19,622 nucleotides of DNA from Chloroflexota bacterium. Its GTDB lineage: Bacteria; Chloroflexota; Limnocylindria; Limnocylindrales; CSP1-4. Below are positions 1-4,736 of the stretch, piece after piece. The position numbers and the translations under genes are program-made. The notes under the pieces were generated by a model, which ran no database searches, was not told where the DNA came from, and was given only the letters and a program-made list of their open reading frames with translations. Within the stretch, counting starts at the first letter, position 1. Each line of letters starts with the position of its first letter. The stretch spans positions 469-20,090 of the forward strand of contig DAIDTV010000003.1 of NCBI GenBank assembly GCA_027457005.1, in the 5' to 3' direction.

Positions 1-12
1 GAGTTGAGACCC

Positions 13-420
13 ATGACCACCGGCACGCGCTACACGTTCGGCACGCGCCTCCGGATGCCCATCGCCGACGCCAGGCCCCGCGTCGAAGCGGCCCTGAGGG
101 CCGAGGGGTTCGGCGTGCTGACCGAGATCGACGTGGCGGCCACGATGCGGGCGAAGCTCGGCATCGAACAGGCCCCCTACCTCATCCTGGGGGCCTGCAA
201 CCCGCCGCTGGCACACCGGGCGATCGAGGCCGATCCGTCGATCGGAGCCCTCCTGCCGTGCAATGTCGTGCTGCGCGAGGATGGGGGCGAGACCATCGTC
301 GAGGCCATGGACCCGGACGCTGCGCTGGGAATCGTGGACAACGCAGCCGTGACCGCGGTCGCCGCCGATGCGCGCGAGCGTCTGCAGCGCGTGGTCGCCA
401 GCCTGGAGGTCGAGGCATGA
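13..420 (+). CDS. DUF302 family protein
   Basis: This is a 135-residue protein of the DUF302 family, small soluble proteins of unknown biochemical role often found beside thiol or metal-stress genes. The family core is plain: an EIDVAATMRAKLG segment (residues 38-50), then ILGACNPPLAHRA (58-70) and LLPCNVVL (80-87). The two conserved cysteines are C62 and C83. Length is normal for a stand-alone DUF302 domain. The ATG at 13 was chosen because the fold begins right after it. A TTG at 4 would add three residues, and the frame is still open to base 1, so an upstream start outside the window cannot be excluded. Its stop overlaps the glutaredoxin start as ATGA, so the two are almost surely co-translated. 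Family membership is confident; function is not known. Confidence 0.85.
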   Translation: MTTGTRYTFGTRLRMPIADARPRVEAALRAEGFGVLTEIDVAATMRAKLGIEQAPYLILGACNPPLAHRAIEADPSIGALLPCNVVLREDGGETIVEAMDPDAALGIVDNAAVTAVAADARERLQRVVASLEVEA

Positions 421-692
421 CCGGAGCGACAGCGCGCCCTCACCGGGTGCTGGTCTTCACCACGCCCACGTGCCCGTGGTGCAGCCGCGCCAAGAGCTAC
501 CTGCGCACCCGGGGCGTGCCGTTCCGCGAGATCGACGTGAGCCGGGATGCCTCCGCAGCCCGCGACCTGGTCCGGCGAACCGGCCAGATGGGAGTCCCGG
601 TCATCGAGATCGACGGCCGTCCCATCGTCGGCTTCGACCAGGGTCGCATCGACGCGCTGCTCGGCCTCCGCGCCGGCTCGCCCGTCAACTGA
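417..692 (+). CDS. Glutaredoxin-like protein (CPWC active site)
   Basis: This 91-residue single-domain thioredoxin-fold protein should act as a cytosolic thiol-disulfide oxidoreductase. The redox motif CPWC is at residues 19-22, preceded by the VLVFTTP strand. The cis-proline loop GQMGVPVIEIDG spans about 56-67, and GFDQGRID follows at 72-79. These features match the short YruB/NrdH-like glutaredoxins rather than classical GSH-linked ones, but the electron donor cannot be told from sequence. The start is the ATG inside the ATGA that ends the DUF302 gene, giving a 4-nt overlap and implying translational coupling. A long hairpin lies 6 nt after the stop, so this may close the first transcription unit. 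A longer in-frame upstream reading was rejected because it only shadows the DUF302 gene. Confidence 0.92.
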   Translation: MTGATARPHRVLVFTTPTCPWCSRAKSYLRTRGVPFREIDVSRDASAARDLVRRTGQMGVPVIEIDGRPIVGFDQGRIDALLGLRAGSPVN

Positions 693-697
693 GCCGT

Positions 698-725
698 GGA
701 CCGCCGGGTCATCCCCGTGCGGTCC
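698..725 (+). terminator. Stem-loop after the glutaredoxin gene
   Basis: An inverted repeat pairs 698-704 (GGACCGC) with 719-725 (GCGGTCC). The stem continues inward with 705-708 (CGGG) and 714-717 (CCCG), leaving one bulged T at 718 and a 5-nt loop. That makes 11 base pairs starting 6 nt after a stop codon. No T-run follows, so it may be an intrinsic-like or processing hairpin rather than a classical terminator. Confidence 0.45.
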
Positions 726-779
726 CCATCGCACGTCGTCGCCAGCCATCTGTTCGCACAGCAGAAGGAGTCATCTGCC

Positions 780-1079
780 ATGTCCACCCAGGTCCAGCCG
801 CTCGGCAGCCGCGTGCTCGTCCGCGTTCTCGCCGAGGAGAGCGTGACGAAGTCCGGGATCCTGCTCCCCGACACCGCCAAGGAGAAGCCGCAGCGCGGAG
901 AGGTCGTCGCCGTCGGTGACGACACCGAGACGATCAAGGTCAGTGTCGGGGACCGCGTGCTCTTCCCCAAGTACACGGGCACCGAGATCCGCCTGGAGGG
1001 GGACGACCACCTCATCATCGACTCGACCGACCTGCTCGCGATCCTGCGCGAGACGCCGGCCGCCGTCGCCGCCGCCTGA
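780..1079 (+). CDS. groES: Co-chaperonin GroES (Cpn10)
   Basis: This is a 99-residue Cpn10-family protein, the lid that caps GroEL and binds it through a mobile loop. The sequence shows the usual order: PLGSRVLVR (7-15), the mobile-loop region EESVTKSGILLPDTAKEKPQ (19-38), the GEVVAVG strand (40-46), VGDRVLFPKYTGTEI (56-70) and a C-terminal DLLAIL strand. The start is set by a strong AAGGAG at 765-770, nine nt before the ATG. A longer reading from 696 would run through that site and the hairpin, and is unlikely. No groEL follows: the next gene encodes a DsrE-like protein. I saw no CIRCE operator (TTAGCACTC-type repeat) upstream. The tail is short and alanine-rich. The family is certain; whether it serves as the cell's only GroES is unknown. 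Confidence 0.92.
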   Translation: MSTQVQPLGSRVLVRVLAEESVTKSGILLPDTAKEKPQRGEVVAVGDDTETIKVSVGDRVLFPKYTGTEIRLEGDDHLIIDSTDLLAILRETPAAVAAA

Positions 1080-1095
1080 TCACCGGGGCGTCCCG

Positions 1096-1428
1096 ATGAC
1101 GGACAAGCTGCTCGTGGTGATCGTGTCCGACGACGTCAAGGCGTCCATCGGGGTACGGATGGCAGCGCGCATGGTCGAGCGCGGCGCCCTGTCCGACGTA
1201 CGGGTCCTGTTCTTCGGCCCCAGCGAGCGGCTGCTCGCGGACCCGCCGGCGGACCTTGACGACGCACTCGCGATCGTCCGGCGCAAGGGTGCCCCCCTGG
1301 CGTGCCGCGCCGTGGCGGACCAGCTCGGGGTGACCCGGCGGCTCGAGGAGGCCGGCGCCGAGCTGGTTCCCGCGGGCCAGGAAGTCGAGCGCCGGATGCT
1401 CGACGGCTACGAGATCATGACGTTCTAG
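1096..1428 (+). CDS. DsrE/DsrF-like family protein
   Basis: This 110-residue protein resembles the DsrE/DsrF/TusD-like fold, whose members bind or relay sulfane sulfur on a cysteine. The N-terminal strand LLVVIVSDDV (5-14) is followed by GVRMAARM (19-26) and a VRVLFFGPSERLL strand-turn (35-47). The only cysteine, C70 in APLACRAVADQLGV, sits at the place where family members carry their sulfur-accepting residue. It begins 16 nt after the groES stop with only a weak GGGGCG ahead of the ATG, which suggests read-through from the groES message. The neighbourhood of a glutaredoxin, a DUF302 protein and a CPLC membrane protein suggests a thiol or sulfur-stress role. That role is inferred from context only. 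Confidence 0.75.
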   Translation: MTDKLLVVIVSDDVKASIGVRMAARMVERGALSDVRVLFFGPSERLLADPPADLDDALAIVRRKGAPLACRAVADQLGVTRRLEEAGAELVPAGQEVERRMLDGYEIMTF

Positions 1429-1441
1429 GGGAGGCGCCCGG

Positions 1442-1498
1442 ATGAACCGACGGCGAGGCCGGGGCGGGGCAACCTCGCGCGCCCGGCGATCGCGATGA
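1442..1498 (+). CDS. Possible 18-residue arginine-rich leader ORF
   Basis: An ATG at 1442 is preceded at 7 nt by GGGGAGG (1428-1434), one of the stronger Shine-Dalgarno sites in this region. The frame encodes a short peptide with eight arginines and ends in a TGA overlapping the next gene's ATG (ATGA at 1495-1498). The downstream membrane-protein start has no recognisable ribosome site of its own, so ribosomes may load here and re-initiate. The alternative is a one-base frameshift, real or from sequencing, joining this to the N-terminus of the membrane protein. Confidence 0.3.
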   Translation: MNRRRGRGGATSRARRSR

Positions 1499-2100
1499 AC
1501 TCGACCTGTCCGCCTGCCGCGGTGGCGTGCTCGGTGGCCTCGTACGTCCGCGAGTCCGCGCGGGCACTGGCCGCGGTGTCGGACCGGCGGTTCGCCGCCC
1601 GGGCCCTGGCCTGGAGCGTGGTGTCCCTGCTGGGGTTCGGCCTGGTCGCGGCGATCATCCCGAACCCCGTGTTCGGGCGGAGCATCCCGCCGGAGCCGTT
1701 CGCCATCGCCGTGTGGCTCCTCTCGGCCCCGATGATGGGACTCATCGCCGCCACGTACGGGCCGCTGACGGGGATTCCCGCGGCCGTGACGGCCGCGGTC
1801 CCGATCGGGCCGGGCACCCCGGTCCAGTCGGGCGCCGGATCCCCTGGCGCCGTGGTCGCGGGCAACTCCGGCTCCACGGCCGCGACCATCGGCGGCATGG
1901 CCGCGTTCCTGGCGATCGGATGCCCGCTTTGCAACAAGGTCGCGCTGCTGCTCCTGGGCGCCAGCGGGGCGCTCTCGGTGTTCGCGCCGCTGCAGCCCGT
2001 CATCGGCGCCGCGTCCCTGGTGCTGCTCGGGGGAACGCTTGCCTGGCGGCTGCGGCTCGTCGCGAGCGGTGACTCCTGCACGGTCGCTGCCCGCGCCTGA
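1495..2100 (+). CDS. Multi-pass membrane protein with CPLC motif
   Basis: I do not recognise a named family. The 201-residue product has a soluble cysteine-containing N-terminus (C5, C12) and then hydrophobic segments at about 37-59, 66-88, 135-158 and 160-187. Between the second and third lies a Gly/Pro/Ser-rich stretch (about 89-130) that may form a loop. The most striking feature is IGCPLCNK (141-148), a CxxC dithiol placed inside the third hydrophobic segment, where it could be redox-active or bind metal. The start ATG at 1495 overlaps the TGA of a short leader ORF and lacks its own ribosome site. It follows the DsrE-like gene by 66 nt on the same strand, so it probably belongs to the same unit. 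A hairpin at 2121-2148 follows the stop. A membrane thiol relay is a guess. Confidence 0.75.
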   Translation: MNSTCPPAAVACSVASYVRESARALAAVSDRRFAARALAWSVVSLLGFGLVAAIIPNPVFGRSIPPEPFAIAVWLLSAPMMGLIAATYGPLTGIPAAVTAAVPIGPGTPVQSGAGSPGAVVAGNSGSTAATIGGMAAFLAIGCPLCNKVALLLLGASGALSVFAPLQPVIGAASLVLLGGTLAWRLRLVASGDSCTVAARA

Positions 2101-2120
2101 CGTCGCGCGCCGGGCTGGGG

Positions 2121-2148
2121 GCCCGGGGTTTGGTGCCCAGTCCCGGGC
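2121..2148 (+). terminator. Stem-loop after the CPLC membrane protein gene
   Basis: GCCCGGG (2121-2127) pairs with CCCGGGC (2142-2148). The loop can fold further by pairing TGG (2131-2133) with CCA (2137-2139). It starts 20 nt after the stop codon. There is no T-tract, so termination is likely but not proven. Confidence 0.45.
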
Positions 2149-2149
2149 G

Positions 2150-2211
2150 CCTGCCGGCCACCGTGGCGCCCGCCGGTCACCGTGGCGCCCGCCGGCCGCC
2201 GTGGCGCCCGC
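2150..2211. repeat. 19-nt tandem repeat, about three copies
   Basis: The unit CCGTGGCGCCCGCCGGTCA begins at 2161, 2180 and 2199. The first two copies are nearly identical and the third matches over its first 13 bases. A partial copy precedes at about 2150-2160. It lies between the hairpin ending the upstream gene and the next start codon. No coding function was recognised. It is GC-rich and could arise by slippage. Confidence 0.7.
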
Positions 2212-2308
2212 GCTCCGGCCGCGCTGTTGTGCGTCTGCAACATCGCCGGCGCGAGAATGCGCGCGCGATGATCGATTCCGCCGCCTTCCCGGACGCCGAG
2301 GTCCGCGC

Positions 2309-2659
2309 ATGATCTACCGCATGTTGCAGGCACGCGTGCGCCCCGGTGACGCCCCCGCGCTGTTCCGCCGGGTCCGGGAACTCGTGGACGCCAGGCCTGC
2401 CGGGCTGGTCCACGTGACGTGGGCGACGCAGGAGGACGAGGACGCCACGCGCCTGCTGGTCGCATCGACCTGGCACGACCTGGATGCGGTCTACGCGGCG
2501 GTCGGCGGCCGGAACCTGCTGTGGGACGCGGTGCTCTTCCGCGGCTTCGAGGACCGCCTGCTGGAGGTTGACGTCCAGCACTACTCGGTGCTGGGATCGG
2601 GTCGGCCCGGCGAGATCGTGGAACCGGCCACCGAAGCGGAGCAGGCGTCCGCGTCCTGA
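2309..2659 (+). CDS. Small protein, possible ABM (dimeric alpha/beta barrel) fold
   Basis: This 116-residue soluble protein begins with a strand (IYRMLQARVRPG), then a helix ending FRRVRELVDARPAGLVHVTW. A DATRLLVASTWHDLDAVYAAVGG segment follows at about 47-69. This beta-alpha-beta-beta-alpha order, with a WHDLDA motif, resembles antibiotic-biosynthesis-monooxygenase-like dimeric barrels. I cannot name a closer family, and substrate is unknown. The ATG at 2309 is supported by GAGGT at 2298-2302, six nt upstream. A tiny frame ending in an overlapping TGA exists but has little support. The C-terminal 20 residues are acidic and alanine-rich, probably disordered. The next gene starts about 330 nt later, so this is likely the last gene of its unit. 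Confidence 0.65.
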   Translation: MIYRMLQARVRPGDAPALFRRVRELVDARPAGLVHVTWATQEDEDATRLLVASTWHDLDAVYAAVGGRNLLWDAVLFRGFEDRLLEVDVQHYSVLGSGRPGEIVEPATEAEQASAS

Positions 2660-2985
2660 CGGGCTGCTCCAGCCATGGCGCGGGCCGCCGCGCGGCGTGG
2701 CAGGCTGGCTGGCGAGCCGTGGGGCAATGGCGAGGGGCCGTCCTGCCTGTCACACGCCGCCTGAACGGCGGGGAACGATCGGCCCCTCGCGCACACCGGT
2801 AAACGCGGAACGAGGCCCGCGTGTGACGGCCGTGGTGCCTGCGCGCACCGGAGCGCGCATACGGACCCGGTGCGACCAACGGCCCTGTTGCCGCGCGACC
2901 GGCGGGGTTTGAATGATCCACGCCATTGCGTGCCCCATCAGGGGTGAGCACATGACAGCCGATGTGCTCTGGGGGGAGCGGCACG
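2660..2985. other. 326-nt non-coding spacer with interleaved inverted repeats
   Basis: No credible gene was found here. An 11-bp perfect inverted repeat pairs 2730-2740 with 2780-2790. A 9-bp one pairs 2749-2757 (GTCACACGC) with 2819-2827 (GCGTGTGAC). The arms interleave, as in a pseudoknot. A small hairpin (2755-2759 with 2766-2770) lies between, and a 7-bp hairpin with a 6-nt loop lies at 2840-2859. The stretch ends at the ribosome site of the sigma-factor gene, so it is probably its leader and promoter region. GGAAC occurs at 2772 and 2807, but no convincing ECF-type -10 partner is correctly spaced. Confidence 0.5.
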
Positions 2986-3540
2986 GTGGAGCGCGAGCTC
3001 GTGGAGCAGGCGCAGCGGGGGGACCAGGAGGCATTCGCCGCCGTGGTCCATCTTGCCGCGGACCGCCTGTACGCCGTGGCCTTCCGGATCCTCCGGGATG
3101 CCGACCGTGCCGAGGACGCCCTGCAACAGGCGCTGGTGGATGTCTGGGAGGATCTCCCGGACCTGCGCGACACCGGGCGGTTCGACGCGTGGGCCTGCCG
3201 GCTCGTCGTTCGGGCGAGCTACCGCGAGGCCCGGCGCGCCCGACGCTGGACGGCGCGGGTCCGGCCGATCACGCCAGCCGACGGGCCCATCGGCTGCGAC
3301 CAGGCGACTGCCATCGTCGAGCGCGACGAGCTCGAGCAGGGCTTCCGACGATTGACGCCCGAGCACCGGGCGGTCCTCGTCCTCCACTACTACGCCGGCC
3401 TTCCGGTAACCGAGATCGCCGAGACGCTCGGCATCCCGGTCGGCACGGCAGGGTCCCGGCTGCACTACGCGGTGCGGAGTCTCCGCGCCGCGTTCGAGGC
3501 GGACGCCAGGGGCGTCGTCGCCTGGAGGCACACGGCGTGA
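2986..3540 (+). CDS. ECF-type RNA polymerase sigma factor (sigma-70 family)
   Basis: This 184-residue protein has the two domains of an extracytoplasmic-function sigma factor, which directs RNA polymerase to a small regulon. Region 2 runs from about 5 to 85 and includes AFRILRDADRAEDALQQALV and DTGRFDAWACRLVVRASY, the core-binding and -10-recognition helices. Region 4 (about 115-170) carries LTPEHRAVLVLHYYAGLPV, IAETLGIPVGTAGSRLHYAV and RSLRAAFE, the -35-recognising helix-turn-helix. The GTG at 2986 was chosen because GGGGGGAG at 2971-2978 precedes it by 7 nt; an in-frame ATG at 2962 would add eight residues and lies before that site. Its stop overlaps the next gene's start as GTGA, so it is co-translated with its likely anti-sigma factor. 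The target promoters are unknown. Confidence 0.9.
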   Translation: MERELVEQAQRGDQEAFAAVVHLAADRLYAVAFRILRDADRAEDALQQALVDVWEDLPDLRDTGRFDAWACRLVVRASYREARRARRWTARVRPITPADGPIGCDQATAIVERDELEQGFRRLTPEHRAVLVLHYYAGLPVTEIAETLGIPVGTAGSRLHYAVRSLRAAFEADARGVVAWRHTA

Positions 3541-4733
3541 ACCGCGAAGACGACTTCGATGCGCAGCTCGCTCGGTGGCTCGAGGACGGGCCGGTCACGG
3601 CACCGGACCGGGCGACAGCGGCGGCGATCGACCACGCCCTGACCCATCCTCGTCGACGTGTCTGCGCCGCCGCCCTGTGGAGGCACGCAATGGACAGCCT
3701 GCATCTCACGCCCGTCACCCCGCAGCGGGCCGGTCACACCGGCCGCTCGCTGGCCGTGGCGGTCGTTACCGTGGTCGTCGTGGCCGCGGCCATCATGTCC
3801 GGCGTGGTACTGCTCGGGCGCGCCGGCAACGAGCCGGCCGCGGGCGGGGTCGTCGCGCCGGTGGCGACCGCGAGCCCGACTCCGGCGCCCACACCCGCGC
3901 CGTCGCCGGTCGCCGTCAACACCACCCAGACCTGCGGGGAGACCGACGTGCCGACCGAGACCCAGGTCGGGGCCGTCGACCAGGTCCGCGGCCTCGTCAT
4001 GGAATGCTGGTTCGCCGACACCGCCGACGCTCGAATCCGGGGCACCGGCACCGTCCACGTCAGCATCGACATCCGCGCTGACCAGAGCGCCGAGTACTGG
4101 GGGACGCAGGTCATCGCCGGCGACGGCGGCACGTGGACCGGCTGGTTCGCCGGGATCATCGACGCGGGCTATACGACGCACCGCGGGGCCGCCGTCCTGA
4201 AGGGAACCGGCGCGTACGCCGGGCTCCAGTTCCGCTCCACGTCGACCAGTTCGGACACCGGGAGCACCTGGGACGTGACCGGGACCATCGAGCCAGTGTC
4301 GGCCGGCCAGTCCGGTGCGCCGGTCGCGACGTCGCTCGCGATCTCCGGCACCGAGCAGTGCGGGGACACTCAGCTCGGGACCTACGGATCGACGACGACC
4401 GCCGGCGACGTCACGCAGACGCGGAACGCGTACATCAGCTGCTACGAGTACACGACCGAGGAACGCGTCAGCGGCGCCTCGACGCGCAACTTCAACGCCG
4501 ACACCCGGCCGGACGGCAGCGCCGACTGGTGGGGCACCTCGGAGGTCACCAACGACGGCGGGCGGTGGCTGGGCGTCTGGCGAGGCTCGCTCGATGTGCA
4601 GGGCAACCTCACGATCGCCTGGACCTCGATCGGCTCCGGCGGCTACGCCGGGCTCCGGTACCGCGCCAGCGTGGTGAGCCCGCGCGGGTCCGACTCCCTG
4701 CCCATCACCGGCTCCATCGGGCCGGTGTCCTGA
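3537..4733 (+). CDS. Probable membrane anti-sigma factor with duplicated extracytoplasmic domain
   Basis: This 398-residue protein is a likely partner of the ECF sigma gene it overlaps by GTGA. Residues 1-70 are cytoplasmic and begin with a DFDAQLARWLEDGP helix and TAPDRATAAAIDHAL. This type of short N-terminus precedes the membrane helix in many high-GC sigma partners, but no zinc-binding anti-sigma motif is present. One transmembrane helix lies at about 71-94. A Pro/Ala/Thr linker (about 110-128) leads to two similar modules, about 133-255 and 275-398. Each starts CG(E/D)T, has a second cysteine (C157; C302), then WGT, a GG.W.G.W segment, YAGL.(F/Y)R and a final G.I.PVS. The paired cysteines could form one disulfide per module. 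The exterior part may sense or bind something outside the cell. The anti-sigma role is inferred from context. Confidence 0.75.
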   Translation: MNREDDFDAQLARWLEDGPVTAPDRATAAAIDHALTHPRRRVCAAALWRHAMDSLHLTPVTPQRAGHTGRSLAVAVVTVVVVAAAIMSGVVLLGRAGNEPAAGGVVAPVATASPTPAPTPAPSPVAVNTTQTCGETDVPTETQVGAVDQVRGLVMECWFADTADARIRGTGTVHVSIDIRADQSAEYWGTQVIAGDGGTWTGWFAGIIDAGYTTHRGAAVLKGTGAYAGLQFRSTSTSSDTGSTWDVTGTIEPVSAGQSGAPVATSLAISGTEQCGDTQLGTYGSTTTAGDVTQTRNAYISCYEYTTEERVSGASTRNFNADTRPDGSADWWGTSEVTNDGGRWLGVWRGSLDVQGNLTIAWTSIGSGGYAGLRYRASVVSPRGSDSLPITGSIGPVS

Positions 4734-4736
4734 CCG

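Noticed and set aside
2268..2312. 14-residue ORF ending in an ATGA overlap with the small ABM-like protein gene
   Set aside because: Weak ribosome site, and the downstream gene already has GAGGT at proper spacing, so coupling is not needed.
2772..2833. GGAAC boxes as an autoregulated ECF promoter upstream of the sigma gene
   Set aside because: Neither GGAAC (2772, 2807) has a convincing -10 motif at 16-17 nt.
2913..3536. Plus-strand frame running into the anti-sigma gene from 2913
   Set aside because: It overlaps the sigma factor in another frame and is Arg/Gly-rich without motifs. The anti-sigma start is the GTG in the GTGA overlap at 3537.
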